Below are positions 28,910 through 40,145 of a DNA stretch of 64,000 nt, piece after piece. Under the pieces are notes generated by a model. That model was not told the origin of the DNA, did no database searches, and saw only the letters and a list, made by a program, of their open reading frames with translations. The DNA lies in NCBI GenBank assembly GCA_003439945.1, contig QVRM01002272.1, positions 1 to 64,000 on the forward strand, given 5' to 3'. This DNA is from Dermanyssus gallinae. Taxonomy: Eukaryota; Arthropoda; Arachnida; Mesostigmata; Dermanyssidae. The translations under genes and the position numbers were made by a program. Numbering within the stretch: the stretch's first letter is position 1; the number at the start of each line of letters is the position of its first letter.

Positions 28910-28910
28910 T
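28695..28910. repeat. Long interrupted (TA)n array
   Basis: About 210 bp of nearly pure TA with TATTATA and TTTATATT interruptions; strongly self-complementary. Confidence 0.95.
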
Positions 28911-30980
28911 CTAAGAAAAGATAGAGAAAAAGTAAAAGTCGAACCACTTAGAATTGTAGCCGTGAATTACATTCATTGGATTGCACCCGTTTATCTACCC
29001 GTGTTGTCATGACGGCACAGTGCATGATTAGCTCTCAGGACCCGACTCTCTGGACATTCCGCCGTCGTAGTATGCAACAGGTTTTTGCAAAATAGATTTG
29101 CGATAAGGATGTAATTACAACAACAACAACAGCCGGTTGGTTAAGCAGCGGAAGTAAGTGCTAGAAAGACATAGAGACTAAACCTCCCCCATTTCGGAAA
29201 ATGTTACCGCCTGTTTCGGGAGATGTTCAAAGCACAAACACCTGCAATGGCTTTGAGCAGTAGCGGACAGTAATTGTTTGTTTGCCACCACAGGTTGCCA
29301 TCTACGTCCGTCGGTGTGCGATTTGTGAGGTAGTGTCGTGTGGATATGGAGTTTGTATTTCAACTTTTGACTTCACTTTGCACTTACGGTGAATACGTGA
29401 CGAGCAGGTCGATCTTATCTGGTTTGCGTGCAGAAGCCAGCTTTCCGTGTTAGTGTTGCAATGGTGCACAGCTGAACACAAACTCGCTTTCCACTCTTCT
29501 TCACCGCCTTCGCAGGCACGTGAGATTCGGGCGTCTTATTGGGTTACTGTTCAGCGCTACGCGGCGCACGTTTCAACCCATCGCTTTCACCATTATCGTT
29601 GTCGTTGTCGTCGTCGTCGTTATCGTCATCATTGTATCTCGACCGACTAGGTTAGCCGATTGTGGGTCTTCAATAGACACTGAGACAGCTTCGCCTATTA
29701 GTACCTGTTTTTTTTTCACTCTCGTGTGATGAAACTAAGACCTAGAAATGCGTCGTTGTGAGGGTTTGCCCACCGACGTTGCTGTCGGCAAATCGTGCGC
29801 GTCGAACGCGTCGAGTCGCGTCAGCTTCAAGCGGCTAAACTTGCAGCGCTGATCGCGCACGGTCTTCGACGAAAGCTTTCGCCGATGTCTGTTGCATGTC
29901 GAGCTGCAGTGCAGGCCTACAGTGCTGTTTTAAGCAACTTTCTATCGATGGATGTGCGATCGGCGCTATATTTCCTAATTGCTATATTGTCCAAGCACTG
30001 AATCACTGGCAGCAACAAAAGCAACAGCAGCAGCAACAGCAACAGCAACAACAACAACAACAACAACACTGCTGCAGAAGCAGCGAGGAATGCCTATGAA
30101 GCGGTTTCGGCATACAATGCTACAGTCATGCGTTTTTTTGTCGGTTTGTTTGGTCAAACGACAACAGTGCAAACGCTGCGGGAACGCTTCATGTCGACAA
30201 TGTATCGAAAGCTAACCGAAAAATGACTGACTTTGATCTGAATCGCGCCGACGGCCTGATCGACAACAACAACAGCAACAGGCGCAAGTCGTATGCCGCC
30301 TGCGCCCAAGATCGAAGAAACTACTTCTACGAAGGAAGCAGAGGAACAAAACTTCCACTTGCCCGAATTGTGAGCAGTAGTCTTCGTAGTAGTAAGCGGC
30401 TTTCCACAGTTATCGAGGAGAGAGCTGGCTATTGCCGACCAGATGGCCAGATACTCCATCTAGCCTCACAGGCTGCTCGGAGGGTGCTCACGCGGTGTCC
30501 GTATGACGCTGAAGGGTTAGATGGAGCAGAGCAGAGGAAGATCCGCAGCCGCCGGGTTCAGTCTTCAAGCCCCGAACTGTGTGCTGCTCGTCAACAGGCA
30601 CGTTGACGATGTATGCTGCCGAAAGGAAGGTAAACATACGAGCCTTCAGGAGCAGCCGCAAGGGGGCGCTTTCGCCTGTTGCCAGGAGCCAGGATGGTCC
30701 TGGAGGTGGCGGCGCGCCTCCGGCCAGTAGTAGCCAGTGCGCAATACATCTGGCCCTGGCTGTCACCGTATGCAGGAATAAACGCGTGCATTGGTATATT
30801 GATTTAAAAAAAAAGAGACTCGCAAGCGTTGCGTCACTTGAAAAATGGCAACAGCAATTTGTTGCCAAACCACAGCGAAAAAAAAAACAGTGAATCCGAG
30901 CTCGGGCCTTCGTAAGTTATCAAAACGAATTATGAAAAGTAACCATATGGTTCTCTTTACATAGTTCAGCGCTACAGAGA
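28911..30980. other. Unassigned region of higher complexity with CAG/CAA repeat
   Basis: A (CAG/CAA)n tract lies at 30,012-30,067. The 29.4-30.8 kb stretch is less TA-rich than its surroundings and keeps moderately long open frames on both strands (30,223-30,606 + and 30,154-30,459 -), none with a recognisable domain. It could be a promoter or 5' exon region; that is only a guess. Confidence 0.35.

Positions 30981-30984
<4 letters not shown>

Positions 30985-31057
<73 letters not shown>
30985..31057. repeat. (TA)n microsatellite, about 36 units
   Basis: A pure TA run. Confidence 0.95.
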
Positions 31058-31058
<1 letters not shown>

Positions 31059-31499
31059 TGTTTGCCAATTTTAAGAGAGATTTTAATCGAAGTGCATTTA
31101 CCAGACCTTTTGTTCTTTTTAGGGAATTGAGTACAATTTAAAAATATAACTATAGCGAGCCCTCAAGGCGGTAGCCTTACGCATCGAGCACAAAGTGCCC
31201 TATCATTAAAACTGAATTGCATATAAGTAAAATTACGATCATATGTGTCTCTGAACAATCAGCTCATTCCATGTCATTTCCAGAACACTTTAGTGGAAAC
31301 ACATGAAAAGATGAACTGACACTGCAGTACTTGTGTCAGGCTCTTATCCACGTTCACACTATACATTTGCCTATATGTCACTCATACATACGCATAAATA
31401 AAACACCTAACACCACTTTTTTTCTTACTTGACAGGTCTCATAAATGCGCTATGCACTAGCAATGCCGGCAGTCGAACTCTCACTCACTTAAACTGCTC

Positions 31500-34400
31500 A
31501 CCTCCTTACCCCCCACAAGCTTGGAATTATATGGCATGACCTCAAAACGCCCCACAGAGAGTAGTCTGACATTCTAACGCTCAATGCGCCGTACCAATGC
31601 GCGTTCGACTTGGGAGGCGCGGCGACATTATCTCGAGGACTCTGTTGCGCTCTATTAGTCCCTTTTATGACTCCTCGTCTCGATCTCTTGTGTAGGGCCA
31701 TCGCCCCAGACAGTTCCTCTGCCGTTCCTCGAACGTCAGCTCCGTAATGGACTTGAGGCAGGCTGTCCCGTCTCTCCATCCTGAGAGATAACGAGAGGCG
31801 GCCATGTGCTCCACCACGTCACCTACGGTTTAATGTCAGAGCGCGGCTAGAGCGGGACCCCCTGCGCTGGCATCGCCGTGAAATGCGCGACTGTGCGGAG
31901 GGCGTCGTCGGTCTCCTCCGTTTTACAGAGAACGCAAATATACTTCTGTCTTGCCGTTCTTCACCGTATATGCCTGACAGGCTGCCCATTCCCTTTGAGG
32001 ATACCTGCATAGTATAATACGACAGCTCCGCGGTTGGTTTTCCGTACCACGTCCGTAGGTCGAGGATAAGTGACGCGGTCCAATGTCCCGGGCTTTGGGT
32101 CTGCCTCGTCAGGTCCTAACTCTTCTTGCCAAGCTGACAGCGTTGCCTTCCTAAGTATCGACAAGCTGGCATCGTTGGCAAGCGATCTTTTGCTGCATTC
32201 TCCGGCAATCAGACCCTACAAGATCATGCGGGCCAAGCCCAAAGGGGTCGCGCATTTTCCAAGCACACCGGCAACGAACTCAGGAGCCAATGTTTTTTAC
32301 TGAGCATATAAAATAATTTCCAGTAGCGAGGCATCGAATGGGAGTTTTTTGGAGATAGCTGACCAGATAACTGGCGGGCGGAGTGCAGATGCGTAGCTAC
32401 TTCACTTCAACAGGCACAGCAACGGCCATGACATGCCTTGTGATGATCTGCTCATAACAGGCACGACTGGAAGTGCTCTTCAAAAAAAAAAACGAACGTG
32501 TCAACCCGAAGGGTGCATATCCTATCGACAGGTAATCGGTTATGAAAAAGGTACACATTTCAGACGGAATGCGTATGTTTCCCTGTAAAAGCAGCTCTAA
32601 GTGCTGTAATATTCTAGCACTCTCTGCTTAGTGGAAAGATGTATTCTGCAAACTGTATTAGGCTGACCCGAGGTGGATCGATGACCTTGTAGTGTGGAAC
32701 TCCTTACCTGGTCCATATCGCTCGCTGCAGCAGAGTATGACTTGGAGTGTTCTCGCGTGCCTCTTGGCAGAACACGCATCTCGCCGACGGAGCTTTTCCA
32801 ATTCAGGACAAGTACGAGTTGAAGTTCCCATGTCCTGTGAGAATTTGGGTTAGGTAATAGGTAAGGTCGCTTCCCTGGCCTCCCTATCTAAGCTTTAATA
32901 TCCGGCGGCAATACGTGCAGGAATCTTTTAGGACCTCCGAAGGGATTGGCGTCTCACTCAGCCTGCCATGTTTCCATTGTGACATTCCCCTCTTTATCTT
33001 TTTCCGTCTGTGTGGGAGCACATAAATCCCATAATTGTTTCTTTTTCATTCGAATGCCTTAAGATTTCAGGATATCGACCCTGCCAGTAATCGAAGCAGC
33101 ATTCGTGTTCACTGTGCGGTACCGTTGGATTACTCCCAGGGCTGCTACCTTCTCGGTCCCCCCGTATCATTTGCTTTGCCTTTTTTCGTCTTGAGAGTCA
33201 CTCTTACCGCGTTTACCCAAGCTGGAGCTCCGAATAATGCTATTGACTCCGCAACCGTCATTAGCAGTGCCCTCGTGCAGGCCCGGAGGCCATAGATGTT
33301 CTGCAGAATCTTGGCTATCACGCACACTGCCCTGGCTGCTTTTGTCGTTGCCTTTTTATGTGGCAAAGGCCATTCGTCGTTGTGCTCAGAGTGACTCCAA
33401 GGTAGCGGGCCTTCTTTACCATTTTTATATTCTAGCCGTCGAGCTGTAAAGTGAGCGGACAAATCCTCTTTCTCCTTGTGAAAAGTATTGCTTCGCTATT
33501 TTCCAGGGCCAGTCTATGTCCCGCTGCGTTCATCCACTCTGACGTCAGATATACAGCTTTGCTCCTATTCGATTCAAGCTCATCGGCAGTTTAAGCCTGC
33601 ACGACTATCGCAAGGTCGTCGACATAGGCCAAGCTAACCTAATCTTTTTGGGCTGACCCTCAGCCAACACGACGTCCACGGGTACGCTTTCGAGATTGCT
33701 TCGTAAGACGGACCCCAGAAATACAAATGTGCAACGATGGAACTCGAACCCGCGCACCTATGTGTTTCCTCTGGCCGCGAAGCGCACGCAAATGCACCAC
33801 GCTGACCTGACCGTTGACAACTGTTCGTGCTTCAAGATAGTCGGAAATTATTTTGACCAGATAAGAGGAGACCTTTTTTCGTATCAGTGTGTCCTGAATG
33901 GTCTTCAGGACTAAGCTGTTTTCAACGTCTAGAAGAACGACCAGGAGAAGCTGCCTTGCCTGTATGGAGAAGCTGCATAGCAAATCCGCCTTACTTGCTG
34001 CGCGATGTATTGCCGCTTGGACAAGTCGATTCTTATGGACGCGGTATTGTGTGTCCGATAGAAGACCGTGTTCCTCTGCGAAGAGTCTGAGTTTTTTCCC
34101 AATCATGGCCTTGTATCTTTTTACCAGCGCACTTAGCAATCATATCGGCCGATACCCCCCCGTTTCCTTTGGAGATGAGGGCGACTTCGGCTTGCTTCCA
34201 AGATAATGACAAAGTGCTGCTTTTGGGCTGAGCATTGAAAGCGTTCACCACTGTTTCGGGGTGCTCCATGAAAAGATGCTTAACTGCTTCGGGGGAATCC
34301 CGTCTGGTCCGGGGGATTTGCCAGTCTTTTGTCTGTGAGCTTATATCAAAAAGCTCTGTGTTGCGCGTCAAACCTCGTATGGCTAAATGAATGGAATCTC

Positions 34401-34700
34401 GCACTTACCTTCTTGCCTAAGAATGTTCTTATAAATTGCCCTTTCAAGAGGTGCGTGTGTAGGGAGGAGCTTAGTTACAACCGCTTTGGTTTGCTGCTCG
34501 TCCAGGAAAGCAGAAAGGGCATTTGTTCTTCTGCCCCTAACTATCTTACACGGTTTTCCACAGGGGTCGTCCCCGACCTCGTTGAGGAGCTTCCTCCAGC
34601 CGCTTGTCTTGCTGTCGGCTATGGCTTGTTTAATTAAGCCCGGTTTGTTCTATACTCTAGCAGTGCCTGAGTCCGTGCGTCTGCGTCTCGGTGTTTCCGT
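31500..34700 (-). mobile_element. Decayed R1-clade LINE, interrupted by SINE S4
   Basis: Read 5' to 3' on the minus strand with many stops and shifts: pre-RT region DPCGKP-like (34.5-34.6 kb); an RT start with SPEAVKHLFMEHPETVVNAF and WKQAEVALISKGNG (34.2-34.3 kb); IGKKLRLFAEEHGLLSDTQY, VVLLDVENSL and KIISDYLEARTVVNG (33.8-34.1 kb). Then come LLMTVAESIALFGAPAWVNA (33.2-33.3 kb) and the C-terminal SAWQEELGPDE region (32.1 kb). The motif order is that of R1-type LINEs. The catalytic YADD region falls where the SINE has inserted. Confidence 0.75.
33645..33811 (-). mobile_element. tRNA-derived SINE, copy S4 (best preserved)
   Basis: On the minus strand: head GTCAGCGTGGTGCATTTGCG, perfect B box GGTTCGAGTTCC, body ACATTTGTATTTCTGGGGTC and CGTCTTACGAAGCAATCTCG, and terminal hairpin GGCTGAGGGTCAGCC followed by CAAAAAG. 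It interrupts the decayed R1-clade LINE, so it is younger than that element. Confidence 0.85.
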
Positions 34701-34730
34701 TTAAGAGCACGCTTTGCAGCACTCTTGTAA

Positions 34731-34802
34731 ATAAACTACGTTTTCAGGGGCGTAATAAACTACGTTTTCAGGGGCGTAATAAACTACGTTTTCAGGGGCG
34801 CG
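34731..34802. repeat. 24-bp unit in three perfect tandem copies
   Basis: The unit ATAAACTACGTTTTCAGGGG plus CGTA repeats three times, the last copy running into the second R1-clade LINE. The unit is a multiple of three, so it stays in frame (NKLRFQGR on plus, APENVVYY on minus). It sits at the junction of the two head-to-head elements. Confidence 0.9.
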
Positions 34803-36205
34803 TTTCGACGATTGAGGCCATACGGACCGAGCTCGCTCGTTCAGGCGCCCCCGCTGACGCCGAGGGACTGCAACGGCTCCTGGAGTCGGCCTGCGCAACT
34901 GCCAGGGTCCACCCAAAACGGCGCCACCAGGTGTCCCCGAAACACTGGTGGACGGAAGAGATCGCCGGAAGGAGAAGGGACTGCCTCCGAGCCCGCCGCG
35001 AGGTCAAGACGCTACGTTCGCTAGTGGGGGATAACGATGACCGGATGGCGAGAGCTGTCGGGGAGCTCCGGAAGTGCCGTGCCTTGCTACGGCGAGAAAT
35101 CGCCAAAAGTAGGGAACGCGCATGGAAAGAGTTTCTGGATAGCGTGGAACAAGACACATGGGGCAAGCCGTACAAGCTCGTTCGGGGGAAAATCAAGGGA
35201 AGGTGCGAGACAACGTTAACTACCGACGAAAGGAAAGCAGCCCTCGAGCAACTATTCCCGAGGCAGCCCGAATTTGATCGAACCCCGTACGAGCGACCTC
35301 TGACTCCCGACGAGGAAGCACCCCCGGTAACACGCGCCGAGATCATCCTAGCTGCCGAGAGAACGCTGAGAGCCAGGAGAGTCCCACAGTACCTGACCAG
35401 GATGATCTCGGACTACCTAAAGGAGAGAGACCTAACCAGCGCCGGGACAGAGCTAACTATGACGGCGGGGGTGCCACAGGGATCGATCCTTGGTCCACTG
35501 CTGTGGAATCTGGCGTACGACGGAGTTCTGCGGCTCAGAGACCTCTCCCCCGGAGTTGACCTGCTGGCCTATGCAGACGACGTTGCGGTGACAGTCCAAG
35601 CGCGAAGTCCCGGCGAACTGGAAACCAAGGCCAACCTGGCCCTGTGGGAAATTTCGCTGTGGATGAGGCAAAACGGGCTCGAACTCGCCCCGGAGAAGAC
35701 GGAGGCCGCCCTCCTCGTCGGCAAAAAAGCCTGCCGCGACCTAGATATCCGACTTGATGGTACGGCGATAAAGACGTCCAAAGTTGTACGATACCTTGGC
35801 ATGCACCTGGGCCGTGGACTGCGAGGGTCGCCTCATATACGGATCGCGGCGGCGAAAACGACGAAGGCTGCCGGACAGCTAGCCAGGATCATGCCTAACA
35901 TTCGAGGACCCAAGGAGGGCAAGCGCCGCCTGCTGGCAAGCGTCGGCGAATCAATCATGCTTTTTGGAGCACCGGTCTGGGCGGAATCTACGCTCCGGAC
36001 CGAGTGCAATAGAAACACGATGATGAAGGCCCAGCGCATACTTGCTCTCCGGACGGTCCAGGCCTACTGGGACGTTAACGGAGAGGCGGCGTGTGTCCTT
36101 GCGGGCACAACCCCGTGGGACCTCAAGGCCGAGGAGAGGAGAAGGAAATGGGCGGACCCGACACTCGCCGCAGAGCAGCAGAAGGCCGAAACATTGCTCG
36201 CGTAG
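34803..36205 (+). pseudogene. R1-clade reverse transcriptase lacking the fingers domain
   Basis: Visible in order are HWWTEEIAGRRRDCLRARRE, then DTWGKPYKLVRGKI, then VTRAEIILAAERTLRARRVP and QYLTRMISDYLKERD, GVPQGSILGPLLWNLAYDGV, catalytic YADD (LLAYADDVAVTV), LELAPEKTEAALLVGKK, VRYLGMHLGRG and SIMLFGAPVWAEST. In complete R1-type enzymes about 150-200 residues (GPDG, YRP, QFGFR and LDV motifs) lie between the two halves of EIILAA/RTLRARRVP. Here they are missing with the frame kept. The enzyme cannot be functional. The frame opens inside the upstream 24-bp triplication; there is no native start. Confidence 0.85.
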
Positions 36206-36661
36206 CAGGCCCGGTGGGACACGGTAGTCGGAAACCGACCCGGCGCCTCCACACGCGAAATCGTTCCGGACATAGGAGAATGGATCAACAGACCAGGTGG
36301 CGGCACGACGTACTTTATGACGCAGTTCCTGACTGGCCACGGCGACTTCAAACAGTACCTGGCCAGGTTTAAGGATATTGCTGAAAGCTGTACACTGTGC
36401 CCCGCCTGCGACGTGGACTCCCCACTGCACACCCTGCTACTATGCAGTGCGCTGCAGGACGTCCGAGCGGAGCGGATGGATCAACAACTAGCCCGAGAGC
36501 TCGGCGCACACGGAATAAGAGGCTTCGTCAGGTATATCTGCGCGTCGGAGGAGCACTGGCACAAAGGAGCCCAGCTTGCGGAAGAGCTGCTGAAACGCAA
36601 GGACCACCTGGAGCGGGCAAGGATCGCCCGGCTGGCCGCCACGGCGGCCCAGCAAACCTGA
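36206..36661 (+). pseudogene. C-terminal part of the R1-clade ORF after a frameshift
   Basis: In another frame the protein continues QARWDTVVGNRPGASTREIV, YFMTQFLTGHGDFKQYLARF, and a Cys-x2-Cys-His cluster, ending ATAAQQT and a stop. 'TQFLTGHG' is the usual C-terminal segment of R1-like ORF2 proteins. Confidence 0.8.
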
Positions 36662-37720
36662 GGACTAACCGCGGTATAAGACAAGGTTGGCGATAAGCGC
36701 CGACTGCTGGTCCCTGCAAGGGTGCTATTCGAAGTAATATTCAACTTTAGTACGGAATGGCATCCCCAAGATACTTACCGGTTGGGGGTTTAGTCAGTAA
36801 GAATCTGACACTACCGCGGCGAATACCAACGTATCGCCCGGTGTCTTATGCAAGATTTACCTTCAACCTCAGGTTATAAAAAAAAATATATATATATAGC
36901 AAAGTCACCGCGGATTTCTTAAGGCATTTTGGAGACAAGCCTGCTTTGACTAAGATATTTAATACGGTAGCCAGAAGGACCGCTAAAATGTCAACGAATC
37001 TAGAATGGAACTTACCAGGCGTTTTCGACCACTACTATCGAGTGAATCCGACTTCACATCTTTAGCAGAGATTCGCAGTTCCTAAGCTGTAGAAGTACTA
37101 AAGAGAATTGTGTTGGGCTCGGAGCTCCATATACTTGAAAAAAAGCTGTAAGTTAGCTTTTGAAGGGAAAGCATATGTGTAGCACTAGCGCCAGTCGGCA
37201 TGAGAAGAATGCGTGCAATGCGTCCACTATCTGCTGGACCATCAAAAGCCATGGCATCGCCTTGAAACCATTGCTAGCTGTTTTTATCGAACCTTCTGCT
37301 TAGACACACAACGATCATGCTTGATTTCATCGTCAACGACGATAAATATGCAATATTACCCGTCAGTGTGATCCCTACTGGCTAATAATGGTCGGAGCAG
37401 ACCCTGCGAACGACGACGAACAAAAAGGGTCCGGGCATATCACGCACAATTTACAATAGCGACATGTCCTGTGCACGAACCAGGCGGGCCTGCACCAGAT
37501 CTGAGATTGGGGCAAGTGATGATTTTAGTAGTCTACTTAATTCCCTTGCTAGCAAGTTCAGAGCAGTATTCAGCACTTACAGCGCCGTCATCTATACTAT
37601 CGATGTGTGTCTCAGTCAGGTGTGTTGAAGAGGACAGTCTTCCACTTGTTCAGTCAGAATATCGTCGAGGATATCCATTAGAGTGCCGGCTGACCGGCTG
37701 ATCATTCGAAAAACTCTAAT
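36662..37720. other. Unassigned sequence
   Basis: The first ~100 bp may be the 3' UTR of the R1-clade LINE. I see nothing identifiable in the remainder. Confidence 0.4.
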
Positions 37721-37925
37721 AGATAGATAAATAGGTTTTATTATTCTCATGAGTGGCTTACATTTGTACATAGGTTCACAGCTCCTAAAAGCCATCAAAG
37801 GCTAGTATGGAGTGTTTATATTGCATATTTTCTTATAATTTTACTTATTGTCATCATGATTATACTATTATCGTGTTCGGCTTATATTAGAGTAAGGTAC
37901 CTAAATAGTACTGCTTAGCACTTTG
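37721..37925 (-). repeat. Dispersed repeat B, copy 2 (probable LINE 3' end)
   Basis: It matches copy 1 (3,865-3,975). On the minus strand it ends ACTCATGAGAATAATAAAAC then CTATTTATCTATCTAT: a polyadenylation-like AATAAA with a TATC tail, as in CR1/L2-type LINE ends. Confidence 0.6.
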
Positions 37926-38845
37926 TTTGTTGTATATTGTCAAAGAAGAATAAAGAACAAAACATTCCTGACAGAAGAAGAAATGACGGGCAAACAGCGC
38001 TGCCGAACGCGTTTGCGGCTTTGCACATGTCTAGAACGCTGTCAAAAATCACACACCCAAGAAGATAACGTCTGGTCGAGCCGAAATACTAGTAAAAAGG
38101 AAAGAATAGCCGAAACCCGAGACAAATGCCTGACCTTCATCGGGAATATTAAATGCGCTGAGCATAGAATAAAAAACAAGAAGGAAACTCGGTGAAACCG
38201 TGACGAAGTAAAAAAAGTGCTAGAAAATCTCAAGCGTACAATCAGCGAGAATAAGATGACATGACATCGTGTAGGGGAAGTGGCTAGTAAATGCGTCCGA
38301 AAAATTATGTCAGAGAAATATTGCAGGCCGAAAGGAGGACGACTATACATGAGAGGGTCACGAGAAATCACGACCAATAGAAAAAAGAACGGACAGGTTC
38401 GTTTTCTCTCGTGAATTTAAACAATACGAAAATTCAGAAAACGGTACCGGAAAAACCTTAACAGCCTTTATGGTAGAAGTCAAGAAGGCGCAGTCAAACC
38501 CGCGAAGCCAGGGGCGTACGGATTGTTTTCCGAGATCCCTAGACAACTAAGCATGATTTTTTACCTGGTGGCAGAGAATACTGCAAAAAGAAAGCCTCGA
38601 TAGTCCTAAAGAGACGGCAAACGTCGTGCAGATCCTAAAGGCAGGATCCTAAACTACTTGGGCGATTTGCACCGGAGAACGAGCTACTTTCAGCAGCGCA
38701 GTCATTTAAGAAAGGACGGTCGATACTATTGATGATGGAGCAGGTTTGTAATATCTACGTAGACAGTAAAAAAATTAGAAGAATAAACGCCAAACGACCC
38801 AGAATTTATACTCAACGGTTCGTGTTTACAATAAGAAAGCCTTTA

Positions 38846-40145
38846 ACAGTGTGCACTGAATTTTCGCGGGTTACGTATATTCGAATTTCGATTTTTTGTG
38901 GCGTTATGTTGGTACACATGTCTCTCACTTATGCCGACAAGCTCGGCCATTTTGAATGTTCACTTAATTGTTGACAGCTGCTTTGCTTGCACGTGTTTTG
39001 GATCGTCTTCGATTTTTACCTATTCAAAAAAATGGATCAAAGAACCTGTATCAAATTTTGTGTGAAAAACGAAATTAAGTGCGCGGATGCATTCCGAATG
39101 TTGACTGTGGCATACGGAGAAGCTACCTTGGACCGAAGCAACGTTTATCGGTGGTACAAAATGTTCTCAGAAGGCCGAGAAGATGTGAACGACAAAGAGC
39201 GTGCCGGACGCCCGAGCACTTCAACAACAGACGAAAAAATTAATGAAGTGGAGAAAATGGTATTGGCCAATCGTCGAATCACCGTTAGAGAAGTTGCTGA
39301 GGACCTAAACATTTCGATTGGCTCGTGCCATTCGATTTTGATCAATGATTTGGGCATGAGACGGGTCGCCGCGAAATTCGTACCAAAATTGCTCAATTGC
39401 GACCAAAAACAGCATCGCATGAACATTGCTAATGAGATGTTGGACTCTGTCCGCGACGACCCAAATTTGCTCCAGAGGGTCATCACTGGTGACGAATCGT
39501 GGGTTTATGGTTATGACGTGGAAACCAAAGCTCAATCATCTCAATGGAAGCTGCCGCACGAACCAAGACCGAAAAAAGCGCGCCAAGTTCGGTCAAATGT
39601 GAAAGTTTTGCTGACAGTTTTCTTCGATTGCAGGGGCGTGGTGCATCATGAGTTCTTGCCACAGGGTAGAACGGTCAATAAGGAATATTACCTGCAAGTT
39701 ATGCGCAATTTGCGCGAAGCAATCCGCCAGAAACGCCCGGATTTGTGGAAGAACAAAAATTGGCTTTTGCACCACGATAACGCCCCTGCTCACACATCGT
39801 TGCTTGTGCGCGAGTTTTTGGCCAAAAACAACACACTAATGATGCCGCAGCCACCGTATTCCCCAGATCTGGCCCCCTGTGACTTTTTCTTGTTCCCTAA
39901 ACTGAAGAGGCCCATGAAAGGACGACGTTACGCTACGCTTGACGAGATAAAGACGGCATCGAAGGAGGAGCTGAACAAGATAAAAAATATGGTTTTTTGA
40001 AGTGCTTTGAAGATTGGAAAAACCGTTGGCACAAGTGTATAATATCTCATGGGGTTACTTTGAAGGGGACAAAATAGATATTCATGAATAAATGAATAAT
40101 TTTTGAAAAAACACAAAAGTCGCGATACTTTTTGAACACACCTCG
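38846..40145 (+). mobile_element. Mariner DNA transposon, 1,300 bp, flanked by TA
   Basis: The right end (minus strand) reads CGAGGTGTGTTCAAAAAGTA, then TCGCGACTTTTG; the left end reads ACAGTGTGCACTGAATTTTC, then GCGGG, a diverged inverted repeat sharing GTGTG and TCGCG. TA lies at both flanks (38,844-38,845 and 40,146-40,147), as expected for the TA duplication of Tc1/mariner elements. Length 1.3 kb is normal. Confidence 0.9.
39032..40000 (+). pseudogene. Mariner transposase, frameshifted near the C-terminus
   Basis: From ATG 39,032 (MDQRTCIKFC) the frame has an N-terminal helix-turn-helix pair and the linker. The catalytic acids are VITGDESW, HHDNAPAH and YSPDLAPCDFFLFP (mariner-type D,D34D), all present. 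An upstream ATG at 38,987 adds 15 residues without family support. The frame stops at 40,000 (NMVF), but another frame continues FLKCFEDWKNRWHKCIISHG and a third GYFEGDKIDIHE, so small indels have removed the last ~35 residues. The copy is probably inactive. Confidence 0.92.

Larger units (their letters stand above)
34803..36661 (+). mobile_element. R1-clade LINE with internal RT deletion
   Basis: GC-rich sequence carries one long frame to 36,205 and, after a frameshift, a second frame to the stop at 36,659-36,661. The endonuclease is absent. The sequence begins in the linker before the RT and ends with an R1-type C-terminal region containing cysteines (ESCTLCPACDVDSPLHTLLL). It looks much younger than the facing minus-strand copy because long frames survive. 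Confidence 0.85.

Noticed and set aside
29896..30215. Frames with polyglutamine/alanine from the (CAG/CAA)n tract
   Set aside because: Low-complexity repeat read in several frames, no supporting exon structure.
30488..30640. Minus-strand stretch starting MFTFLSAAYIVNVPVDEQ with a gtgagc donor as a possible first exon of the M13 gene
   Set aside because: The donor leaves phase 2, which does not match the phase-0 acceptor of exon 1 at 22,807.
35453..35802. Minus-strand frames opposite the R1-clade RT (also 34792-35346, 35951-36430)
   Set aside because: GC-rich shadows of the plus-strand ORF.
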